Assembly (NCBI GenBank): GCA_015680905.1
Contig: CM027377.1
Coordinates: 36,356,501-36,420,500 of the forward strand
DNA length: 64,000 nt
DNA from: Coptis chinensis
Taxonomy: Eukaryota; Streptophyta; Magnoliopsida; Ranunculales; Ranunculaceae
Direction of reading: 5' to 3'
Shown here: one piece after another, positions 55,258-64,000 of the stretch
Position numbering within the stretch: the stretch's first letter is position 1
Layout: each line of letters starts with the position of its first letter
Program-made: the position numbers and the translations under genes
The notes under the pieces: model-generated
Seen by the model: the letters and a program-made list of their open reading frames with translations, nothing else
Database searches by the model: none
Told to the model about the DNA's origin: nothing

Positions 55258-57760
55258 TGACTTCTCCACCCCCCAACCCATCCCCACCAACCTCACCACA
55301 TGTAGAGCATTCCCGATGGTTTGGAAATGTTAAAATTTCCAAAAAAAGGGCAAAAAGGATCGTCGTCGAGAACGCAGAATGTGGGCAGGAGGACTAAATT
55401 GAACTTGGGTTTAATTTTCCAAGCGTTAGGAAATCGAGGACCACCCACCATTAGCGTCAACATCGGTCCGACACGAAAGCAAATCGAGTGGCGGAATCTC
55501 AAGTAAGTTTTTGATTTTTTTTTTTTATGTTAATTATTATTATTTATGTTAGTTTATATCAAGTTTGTTGTTGTTTGAATTTGTCGTATTATTTTAGTTT
55601 GAATTTGTATTAGTTTATATTAGTTTATTTTAGTTTGAATTTGTCGTTATTATTTTAGTTTGAATTTGTATTAGTTTATATTAGTTTATTTTAGTTTGAA
55701 TTTGTCGCATTATTTTAAAAAAAAAAAATAGTTGTAATTATATCGTATTATTGCGGTTTGTTGAATGTAGGAAGTACACTTATGGAAAGTCGTTGTGCAC
55801 TTTCAAATGTTGTGTCGTGGTGGCGTTGTATGAAATCAAAACGGATCCTAATTTTGTCACGGTTACCGATATTATATCCGCCACACCATTTGGGAGTTTT
55901 TTGAATTCTAATTTGGGACAAAATGATCAGGCGTTGTTGTTTGGGATAGTTGAGCGGTGGTGGCCAACTACCCACACATTTCATTTCCCATGGGGTGAGC
56001 TTGGGATTACCCCCTCTTGATTTCACAATGCTCACGGGTATCCCAATTGGTTATGGAGATGCCGTTCCTTTTGATGAAACTTTAGAGGTTTTTACTACGG
56101 CGATGAGTTTCTTTGAAGGTTTTGATTTGGTTGAAGATGATGAGCAAGACGAGTTTTTGAGATTATCGGCTGAGCAGTTTAAGGGAGGAGCTATAAATAT
56201 GAGTTGGTTTACTTCGAGATATTTGAATAGACTCAAGGAGAAGCCGAAAGACTATCATATTGGTGAGGAGTCGATCCTTAGTATATGCGTGCCTTCCTCT
56301 TCTACTTTGTTGGTGCGGTATTATTTGGATATGCTGATAGTTATTTACGTATCGGGTGGATGGCCGCTGTCTCAGACGTAGAGAGGATGTGGGATTATGA
56401 CTGGGGTCAATCCATCTTGGCATACCTTTACCGCTGGCTAGACCTCGCAGTTGAGACGAAAGCCGCTAAAGGCAATTTGTGCGGCTTTGTTTGGATTATA
56501 CCGGTAAGTCTTATTTATTAAGTTATTGTTTCATTTCATTTATTTATCTAATTATTAATGTTGACATGTTTATATATATATTGATATTGTATTTTATCTA
56601 TTGATGACAAGATATTGGTAATGAAAGCATTTTCGTGTGATGCATCCTGTGTTGAAGAGGTTGGAAGAGGATGAGACTCATGACCGATTCCACGTATTCA
56701 AGCATGGAGGCTTCATCGTGAGGCGAGAGGGGTATGGGGACCTATCACATAATATTCATAACACTCGCCGCCAGATTGAGCTTTTAGGAGCTAGTCGAAT
56801 TGAGTGGCAACCCCGGGCGAGTCCTTCATCTTTCAGACCCCTTATCGCGGATATTCCGGATGTTCCGCAGAGAACACCGAAGTACCGTAGACTATCATAT
56901 ATGTGTCATAGAGCAAGGTTTCTTTCTCGCTGAATGATACTTATAGGGTCATCCAACGCATGGTACCTTGGGGACGGATGTTGGCGGCAAGTATCCGGAG
57001 AGATTGTTATACCTTACCCACCACCTATGGATATGACACCCCTCGATATTCTTCCCGGCCGTTCTTTCACACTATAGAGCAAACCCAAATGAGTGGCCGG
57101 ACGATCGCCTTTCGGTTTACGGGCTTACTATGACTTATATTGGAAGAGGGTTGGTCGAGGTCTCTTGCTAGGTGCGTTATACGGGGCACCAATTTTGAAG
57201 GGTTTACGGAGCATTGAGGCCCGACATTCATTTCAGGAGGAGTGGAGTTGCCACGATCCACAGCCAGGTGTTTCATGATATTGAGGATGCCGCAAAGAAC
57301 TCCACAAATATTTGATGATGATGACCTTTGGCATTGGAGCATGATTACTTCTCGGGGGCAAGATATGAGAATACCTATTCTACCAAGTAGATGCCGCAGA
57401 TGGTAGCAGATTTGTCAAGATCTGATTCGAAAGCAGATTAGCGAGGTTAGTATGATTTGAATTTATTTATGATTTGTTATTATTAGTATTCACTATAACC
57501 CATAACTTGCATTTGTTTTGTTAAACAGATGAAGTAAGGTCGAGCTCCTTAACTACAGCCTCTCTCGGTTATGCCATCGTGAGTCCTTCATGGAGTCCTC
57601 TCGTCAGTAGTTTTGAGTGCTTACAAGAAGAACGTGAATCGAACTTTGCAAACCGAGAGGCGTGTGCAAGAGTTGGAGAATGCCGGAAGTGGAGTACCTC
57701 AAGCTCAAGCTTAACCGAGAGGCTGACAACGACGTAGGGGGAGAGAGCTCTTCTAACCCA
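55258..57760 (+). pseudogene. Plant-mobile-domain (PMD, aminotransferase-like) gene inside Harbinger
   Basis: PMD proteins include the MAIN/MAIL1 factors linked to silencing and genome stability, and transposon-encoded relatives. ATG at 55,258 (MTSPPPNPSPPTSPHVEHSR). Exon 1 ends at a donor at 55,504; exon 2 starts near 55,769. Domain: IVERWWPTTHTFHFPWGEL, FTMLTGIPIGYGDAVPFDET, FKGGAINMSWFTSRYLNRLK, FLFYFVGAVLFGYADSYLRI, MAAVSDVERMWDYDWGQSIL with AYLYRWLDLA. The pattern W.P.THTFHFP.GE, LTGIPI, D..YDWG...LAYLYR is that of the PMD family. Later exons (56,637-57,400) hold IELLGASRIEW and RVIQRMVPWGRM, and a coiled-coil-like C-terminus ends near 57,760. Frameshifts at 56,020, 56,300 and in the 3' part. 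Confidence 0.8.
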
Positions 57761-57769
57761 GCCTTCTCG

Positions 57770-58800
57770 TAGGGGAGGAGGTCTCAAGAGATATTTTTTG
57801 TAGTTTGTAATAACCGGCGCCATTACTTGTCTTATGGCGTTTGGGATTGTTGTTTGTAATGAATTTTTGATTAGCAGGTTTTTCTTTGATGATTTTGGAT
57901 ATGAATATGTCATTAAACAAAGGAGGTTATGTCCAATTTTTTAGAAATTATAAGTTAGTTTTTTTTACCGAAGTTTCGTATTTAGACTTGGGTGTTGTTC
58001 ATGATTGTTGTTTGTCTTATTTATTATTTTCAAAGTATATTAGCAGGTTTTTGATATGAATATGTCAATAAAACAAATGAGGTTATGGCCAAAAAAAATT
58101 AAAAATTTATAAGTTCGTATGTTTCCAAAAATGGAACATTCGTTTCGCTCGTTTCACATTCGTTTCACTCGTTTCATATTTGTTTCACTCATTTCCTGTT
58201 TTTGTTGAAACAGAAAATTTTTAGTTTGGAATATCACTCATTTTTGCACAAGGTGAAGTTTATTCTGACATGTTCTGACAGGAATAGTGTATGGGGATGC
58301 CGAGACGGAATGTAACATCCCGTCTGGGTTTTTTTGACCGAGACGGAATGTAACATCCGCCCCGGTTTTAAGCCCTCCTCCTGCACATTTTACTATTCCA
58401 AATAATGCAATTTTATGGAGGAATTATTGAGGGTACATTTGGATAGACATTTGATACAATGTGTTGTCACTTTGAGAGTGAACAAAAATCTAATAAAATG
58501 TGTTGTCAATTGGTAAGTGGACCAAAATCGAATTATTGAGGGTACATTTGGATCGGAATTGTTGTCATTTAGAACAAAAATTAATATGTGTTAAGTGGAC
58601 CAAAATCGGAATTATTGTCACTTGGAGAGTGAACAAAAATCTAATAAAATGTGTTGTCAATTGGTAAGTGGACCAAAATCAAGTATCACATGTGACCTTA
58701 TCATATGTGACCTTACCTTTCATATTTCGTTTTACTCTTCTTCTTTCTTTTAGATCAAACAAACAACACGACCATCTTCTTCCCCACAACCAAGCTAAAA
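57770..58800. other. Intergenic part of Harbinger with tandem repeats
   Basis: Contains a CGTTTCRYTCRTTTCAYATT minisatellite (58,139-58,200), two palindromic AGACGG copies (58,303-58,360), and two direct repeats of about 110-130 bp (GAGGGTACATTTGGAT ... GTGGACCAAAATC, about 58,429-58,680) directly before the transposase start; the latter may be promoter sequence. Confidence 0.6.
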
Positions 58801-58809
58801 ATAGGAAAA

Positions 58810-60226
58810 ATGTCTAGAGAAGAAAGAATTGCATATAACCAAAGGTTATGGGGAGGATCTAGTAGTAATAGTTCGCCTTCCTCGGTTTCACCGGTCGCCT
58901 TTTCCGTACTTACTGAAGATGACTACATGGAAAGAGTAAGAGATGAGCATAATGATATGATGAGGCGAAGGAGGAGGAGGAGGTTGCAGTTATTATCCAC
59001 TGCTGGGGCATTAATGACTCAAGCAGCCATTGAAATTGAAGATGTGGATACAAACAAACGGTGGATCTGTGAAGGGCAGAGAGTACACGTTTAGAGATGG
59101 TGGTGATTTCAGTAAACAAAAGATAATGAGGGATTACTTCACAACACCTTGTAGGTGGCCTCCTCATAAGTTTAGACGAAGGTACAGGATGACAAGAGAG
59201 CTTTTTATGTATATGTTGCATACTGTTGCATCATTCGACGATTACTTTAAAGACAAGGTGGATGGATTGGGTCGGCAAGCAATTTCTGGGTTACAAAAGG
59301 GACTAGCTGCAGTTGCACAATTAGCAACTGGTAGTTCTTCTGATTCAACGGATGAGTATTTACAAATTGGAAGTTTCCACAGCAAATGTATCTATGAAGC
59401 GTTGGTGCAAGGCAATTATCACGGCGTTTGAGGAAGAAGAGTACTTGAGACGACCAAGTGAGGCGCATTAATCGCTAGGATATTAGCTGAAAAATGCGGC
59501 AAGGGGTTTTCCGGGAATGCTTGGATCAATCGATCAGATGCAATCGGGTGTGGAAGAATTGCCCAAGTGGATGGGGTCGGAACACATGTAGGGTACAAGA
59601 AGGAACCAACTTTGATACTTGAAGCCGCTGCAGGACAAACATTGTTGGATCCGGCATTGCTTCTTCGGGCCTACCAGGTTCGCGTAGATAATGACATTAA
59701 CGTGTTTCATCGTTCTCATGTTTTTGAATCATTAGAGCAAGGTGAGGCTCCTGCTGTTGCATTTAATGTGAATGGTAATGACTATGATATGGGATATTAT
59801 CTTGTTGATGGTATTTACCCAAAATGGGGCACATTTGTTCAAGCCATTCGCTATCCAAGAAATAAGCATGAAAAGATCTTTACTCAACGCCAAGAAGCCG
59901 CAAGAAAGGATGTTGAAAGGACGTTTGGAGTTTTTGCGTGCACGATGGCATATTGTTAAGGCTTCTCTGGCGTTGTCATAGTGTTGTTGTTCTTGGAGAT
60001 ATAATGAAGGCATGCATTATAATGCATAATATGATTGTTGAGAATGAGCGTGAAAGTGGAGTTTGGAATTGGAAAGGTCGGAGGAAAGAAACAATACCGC
60101 GCTTCTTTCGGAAGATGATGGTTTTCATTTTGTCTATCGATGATTGAAGCAAGAAATAAGATCAGAAATGAAGTTACACATACTAATCTTCAAAAGGACT
60201 TAGTTGAACATGTTTTAATTGGGTGA
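58810..60226 (+). pseudogene. HARBI1-type DDE transposase
   Basis: Cuts and joins Harbinger ends. ATG at 58,810 (MSREERIAYNQRLWGGSSSN). The N-terminal part runs to HVFRDGGDFS-like sequence near 59,100; then RDYFTTPCRWPPHKFRRRYR, MTRELFMYMLHTVASFDDYF, GLQKGLAAVAQLATGSSSDS. DDE core: GFPGMLGSIDQM (first Asp, about 59,530), DPALLLRAYQVRVDNDINVF (second Asp in NDIN, about 59,690), APAVAFNVNGNDYDMGYYLV then DGIYPKWG, and RKDVERTFGVF (Glu, about 59,915). Ends NLQKDLVEHVLIG at 60,226. All three acidic residues are present; about four frameshifts (near 59,090, 59,430, 59,560 and 59,940) break the frame. Confidence 0.88.
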
Positions 60227-60310
60227 CATTGAAGAAACAAGCAGATCCGGTACCAATTTATGATCCAAATTGGTGGGATCCAGATGAGGGAGAAGGAGGC
60301 GAAATTTAAA

Positions 60311-60540
60311 ATGGAAATGAAAATGTATTTCCTATGTATTTCCTAATGTATTTCCTATGTATTTCCTATGTATTTCCTATGTAGTTCCTAATGTATTTCC
60401 TATGTAGTTCCTAATGTATTTCCTATGTAGTTCCTATGTATTTCCTAATGTATTTCCTATGTATTTCCTAATGTATTTCCTATGTAGTTCCATTTCCTAT
60501 GTATTTTCTAATGTATTTCCTATGTAGTTCCAACGTATTT
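60311..60540. repeat. ATGTATTTCCT minisatellite
   Basis: About 18 copies of (A)ATGTA(T/G)TTCCT, 10-12 bp per unit, just after the transposase stop, in its likely 3' UTR. Confidence 0.92.
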
Positions 60541-60649
60541 AATCAGTTGTATTTTAATGAACTATATTACAATGTATTTTAATTTTATTGATAATTGTAT
60601 TTCTATGAAAATAATTATATTGGATGAGAACATACATAGTGCATTAAAA

Positions 60650-60815
60650 AAAAAAAACAGTTAGAGATAAAAATACATAGTTCATTAATTAAAAATACAA
60701 TGAAATTAAAATACATAGTGCATTAATTAAAAAGACAGTGAAATTAAAATACATAGTGCATTAATTAAAATACATAGTGCTTTAATTAAAATAAAATACT
60801 AGATAATTAAAATAC
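60650..60815. repeat. AATTAAAATACATAGTGCATT repeats
   Basis: Five or six AT-rich units with ATACATAGTGCATTAATTAAA. They lie downstream of the accessory ORF (minus), between the two convergent genes. Confidence 0.8.
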
Positions 60816-60821
60816 ATAAGC

Positions 60822-61961
60822 TTAGTTAGAGCTAGAACCACCTCTAGCCCTTCCCCATTCAAAGACGTATTTCAGCTTGTTGTTGCTCGATTATAAAAGC
60901 TGTATCGGGATGGAGGACACTTGTATCGGTCGCTAAAATCTTAGCTTCATATTGCATCTTTTGAAGCCGATTTTTTTTCCAATTGAACCTGATTTTTTTT
61001 CTGCTTGAATCCGATTTTTTCTTCTCTTGCCATCACAGTTCTTTGACCATATGCAAGTTCCCTTTCCCTAAGTTCTAAGCATTTTTGTGTTTCATTTGCA
61101 TCCTGTGAAAATGTATCCTCTAGCGTGTAAAGTAACCCTCCAACATACCAATTGATTTTTCTTGGTTCCTTTTGGACTTGGCTTTCTTCGATCCAAGAGG
61201 ACGCTCCATTTCTTTTGGACGCTCTATTTCTTGAGAACCCTCCAATTCAACTCCACCAATACTTGGTGAATTAGAAGTTGAATCTTCACCATCATTTTGC
61301 GACCTTTTCCCTTTTGGGGGGGCTTTGACCTTGCCTCAAAAACGTTACTCCACTTTGGATTATCCTTGAGTATAACGTAACAATGATCAAGTGAAAAAGC
61401 CGATTTTTCTTGTAGTTGGTACGTCATCCTTGCCTCGGACAACTAAAAAAAAAATGGTGGTAATTAGACTAAAATAATCACTAGGACTAAGATAATTAAA
61501 CTGCAATAATAATTAGACTAAGATAATAATTAGACTAAGACTAAAATGGAAATAATAAATACACTAAGATAATTAGACGAAGACGGAAATAATTAGACTA
61601 AGACTAAGATAATTAATAAATTCCAAATTGACAACGTTGTAATTACCCGGCTTTGTATTGTTGTACCACTTGCATGTCGAGCCTCCACCGTGATTCACAA
61701 TTGCAACAAATTTGTTCATCATTTTGAAATATATTTCCACCTTCCGCTAATTGAATGGGGAGACCTATCCGACCCATGCTTGATTGAACTCGTTTGTTAC
61801 ACGATTCCAAAATCCTTTTGCATTTTGGAAAGCACCAACAATAGAGTCTTCACTAATTTTATCCAAGCAAGACATAGAGCTTGATCATCGGACATGCTAA
61901 AGTGAGCTCTCGCTTTTGCTTGAGTGCTACCACTTGCTTGAGATGCTTGAGTTGATGCCAT
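60822..61961 (-). pseudogene. Harbinger accessory ORF (Myb/SANT-like with NAM-associated domain)
   Basis: In PIF/Harbinger elements this DNA-binding partner is needed with the transposase for end recognition and nuclear import. Minus strand start at 61,961 (MASTQASQASGSTQAKARAH); SANT/trihelix part FSMSDDQALCLAWIK, then in another frame SEDSIVGAFQNAKGFWNRVT, NEFNQ, and ISGRWKYISK. A donor lies near 61,645 and the next exon begins about 61,442: LQEKSAFSLDHCYVILKDNP with KWSN (NAM-associated motif), a basic NLS-like GKGRK, a coiled coil rich in Lys/Arg, ILATDTSVLHPDTAFIIEQQ, and a stop at 60,822-60,824. Two or three frameshifts. Confidence 0.82.
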
Positions 61962-62053
61962 TTGATATTTGGTTTTTAAGAACTGATTTTAAAGAAGAAG
62001 AAATATGAAGTTCTGATCGATTTGGAAGTGTGAGTTGAAATGAAACAAATGTT

Positions 62054-62111
62054 GTATATATACCAAAGTTTTTATTTTGACCGTTTTTGACCGTTCGACT
62101 TTTTGACCGTT
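62054..62111 (-). promoter_or_regulatory. Promoter of the accessory ORF: TATA box and three AACGGTCA repeats
   Basis: On the minus strand AACGGTCA occurs at 62,104-62,111, 62,088-62,095 and 62,078-62,085, then GTATATATAC at about 62,054-62,062, roughly 95 nt before the ATG at 61,961. The first copy lies in ACCAACGGTCA, one mismatch from the MSA consensus YCYAACGGYYA. Confidence 0.45.
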
Positions 62112-62131
62112 GGTAAACTAGCGTTAGGACT

Positions 62132-62196
62132 CGGACGGGATGTTGGATTCCGTGCGGTGATTTTTGTAATCCGGCGGAATCCAACATCCCGTCCGG
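62132..62196. repeat. Harbinger right-end hairpin
   Basis: CGGACGGGATGTTGGATTCC (from 62,132) and its complement GGAATCCAACATCCCGTCCG (ending 62,195) are separated by about 22 bp. Related to the 55.1 and 58.3 kb palindromes. Confidence 0.85.
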
Positions 62197-62358
62197 TTAA
62201 CAAGTCAATGAAAAACTTCGGTGGAAGGTTTCACCTCGTTTTGAACTGGGGAAAGTTATCACCTTCATTATCACCCTGCATTGCACAGCAGTTTTGGAGC
62301 CAAGTAGGTGATAATTTTCACTACCCCCTCTCTATCACCTGCATTGCAAATGCTCTAA

Positions 62359-62735
62359 GCAATAAACTGCTTACGTCTGTTATTTCAATTGATCAAGATT
62401 CAATATCTTTTCGAGATAACTATCAAGCTAATAAATCTCCTAGTCACTAACCGGAAAATCGTCAAACAAATAAGTGTAGCAAAGTCAAAATTTGAATTTA
62501 TATATGATAATATAAGTCCGATTTGTCTTTGAGCTGAAATTATTAATGAAAATGTGATCCTGAGCTGAAATTATAAGTAAAAAATGATGATGTATGATGT
62601 CAGCCCAGTTAGTGGACTTGAGGCCGAAATTATTATTGGGGGTTTGTACTTGGGCCGTAATCTCTGAAACAAGAACAGAAGAAGAAAGAGCGAATCTGTC
62701 TCATTCCACTGCACTCAGTAGTAACTCTCGTTACC
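62359..62735. other. AT-rich flank between Harbinger and the right-edge gene
   Basis: No coding sequence. Two direct copies of GAGCTGAAATTAT (62,531 and 62,560 areas) are seen. The last 90 bp before 62,736 look like a 5' UTR (GAACAGAAGAAGAAAGAGCG). Confidence 0.4.
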
Positions 62736-64000
62736 ATGCTATCATCAGTAACAGCAAATTTTTACAGAAACTACTCTACCACGGTTTTCCAACAACAGCA
62801 ACTAAGATGGGCAAGAACAGGTTCTGGTTCAGGTTCATATACAAGGAAGAACAAAAAGTTTAAGAAAAATGGACGAGAAAAACAGAGTGGTGGGTTGTTG
62901 ATGGAGAAATGCACGAGATAACATTCTAATAAGCATAGGAAGCAGATGAGAGAATAGTTCATGCGGAGAACTCGTCTTGTTCTTAAAGAATCGGTATGCA
63001 GGCTTCTTTTTACATGTTGTTTTTGCATTTGGTTTGTTAGTTTTGCTTATTTTGAGGTTGGGCATTGTTTGTTTTGGTTAAAGTTTCTGTCTTTGGATTG
63101 AAAATCACTTCATTGGAAGGGTTGGAGTTGTGCATGTATGTATAGGAAGATTTTAAGTGCAATGAAGTTTTAGAACATATCCCTTTTTAAATGCAAGTTC
63201 ATTGGTGTAGGAAAAAGTATACATCTTGCAAATATACAACCTTTTGTGAAAGAAAAAGAACCATGGATTTTTCGTTCATGTTTGGTTCCAAGTGTTGACA
63301 ATGTCTGTTGAAAATTAGTTAGGTTGGAGAAATGTTATTGAGGGCTTCCGAATTTTATCAGTTGGTAGAAGGTGCTACTACAAAATTAAATATCATTTAC
63401 CTAAATATATAAATCTGCAAACGTCCGGTGGATGCCATGACATATGACTATATGAATGGCATGACTAGCTTGATGATATGCACATTTTTTTTGCTTTACA
63501 TATGGCCTATGAAGCAAATCGTTTGAGTAAAATGTAGAAAAATTATGTTACTTCGCATGTTTATGGATGTATGAGCATTTGGGGTTCAAGTGTTCAACCA
63601 CTCCAGTTATCTCAATTGATATCTTCTGGTGCATCATGAAAGAACTGTAAATTTGCAAGGCATACGGTTAATTACGCGCTGTGTTATTATCTTTGCATAT
63701 TGCTTTAAAACAGTTTTCCTCATTTACCTTCTATCCTTTTTCTGCTTCGACGTGTATAATCAACAGTATTGGTTCTGACAATTGTGTGCATTTTGGATGT
63801 AAGATTGTGTAATGCTGTTAGTAAACATGCTGGTCTTTTATTTTTCACAGGAGCACGAGCCATGGTGTAAAAGATATATGGAATGTATCAGGAGCTTAGA
63901 GAAAATTGGGAGAGGCTGTACTGGGATGAAGGCTATTCCAAGAAGCTCGCCAAGGATTATGCCAATTATGAATCTTTCTTTCTTTTTTTGGATAAATTAA
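62736..64000 (+). CDS. Probable 5' part of an unidentified host gene (cut by window end)
   Basis: The ATG at 62,736 opens MLSSVTANFYRNYSTTVFQQ, arginine/serine-rich with few acidic residues, a mitochondrial or plastid presequence style. It is followed by a lysine-rich stretch (KNKKFKKNGREKQSGG) and a stop at 62,921. A donor candidate lies near 62,994 (GAATCG/GTATGC). After about 850 bp of AT-rich intron-like sequence, an acceptor TTTTTCACAG precedes an exon whose best-looking frame reads MYQELRENWERLYWDEGYSK, KLAKDYANYES, open to the window end. A TAA stands just upstream in that frame, so either a sequence error or another structure is involved. Family not recognised. Confidence 0.4.

Larger units (their letters stand above)
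54913..62355 (+). mobile_element. PIF/Harbinger transposon carrying a plant-mobile-domain gene
   Basis: 7,443 bp with ends GAGCATTTGCAATGCA (54,913) and the exact complement TGCATTGCAAATGCTC (to 62,355), flanked by TAA (54,910-54,912 and 62,356-62,358). Sub-terminal CTCTATCACC motifs also mirror each other. Genes: PMD protein (+), HARBI1-like transposase (+), Myb/NAM-associated accessory ORF (-). Transposase and accessory ORF converge at 60.2-60.8 kb. This is a potentially autonomous layout, though the current reading frames contain frameshifts. Confidence 0.92.

Noticed and set aside
1..64000. CRISPR arrays, bacterial operons, riboswitches
   Set aside because: Introns, plant transposons and plant gene families make this nuclear plant DNA; the spaced repeats seen are transposon subterminal arrays and minisatellites.

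Overview
The window is nuclear DNA of a flowering plant, probably a eudicot. It has intron-split plant gene pieces (telomere-repeat-binding protein, CIPK kinase, NOMO/carbohydrate-binding-fold protein, NHD1-type Na+/H+ antiporter, plasma-membrane H+-ATPase), Athila-type gypsy elements, CACTA, Harbinger, hAT and Helitron pieces, and AT-rich spacers. No complete ordinary host gene is visible; one may begin at the right edge (62.7-64 kb). Almost everything is transposon, nested transposon, or host exons carried inside transposons.

1-18.7 kb: a direct tandem duplication of about 10.46 kb. Copy A is 1-8,263 (its left part lies outside the window) and copy B is 10,457-18,745. Each copy carries, in one orientation and with introns, the 5' part of a telomere-binding TRP/TRFL gene, the C-terminal half of a CIPK gene and two exons of a NOMO-like gene. 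The series ends at a CACTA terminus, so I read it as a gene-capturing (Pack-)CACTA. LINE RNase H sequence and an hAT MITE with an 8-bp target duplication follow.

18.7-48.6 kb: one Athila-like gypsy retroelement on the minus strand (gag at 48.5 kb, pol, then env-region ORFs down to 19.7 kb), broken by three insertions with clean 5-bp target duplications: an 8.93-kb LTR element (21,878-30,810, TSD TTCGC), a 1.5-kb solo LTR of the same family (34,101-35,635, TSD GTCCA), and an 8.48-kb unit (38,146-46,624, TSD ACTTC). The last is a large solo-LTR-like sequence that itself holds a 5.1-kb CACTA element (38,894-44,009, TSD GTC) carrying antiporter and proton-pump exons. With the insertions removed, the host retroelement falls to roughly 10 kb. 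Its 3' part holds two related ORFs and a 39-codon membrane mini-ORF, each preceded by a TATA-like box.

48.6-54.9 kb: a fold-back inverted repeat, AT-rich spacer, the C-terminal end of a Helitron helicase (minus), and another long LTR-like fragment. 54,913-62,355: a 7.4-kb PIF/Harbinger transposon with TAA target duplication and about 16-bp inverted ends, holding a plant-mobile-domain (PMD) gene, a HARBI1-type DDE transposase and a Myb/NAM-associated accessory ORF, punctuated by palindromic 23-bp repeats.

Across repeated copies there is a consistent CAG/CTG to CGG/CCG/CG discrepancy that often changes length and breaks reading frames and splice acceptors. It looks like a consensus-calling artefact at methylated CHG sites, so many apparent frameshifts here may not be real.
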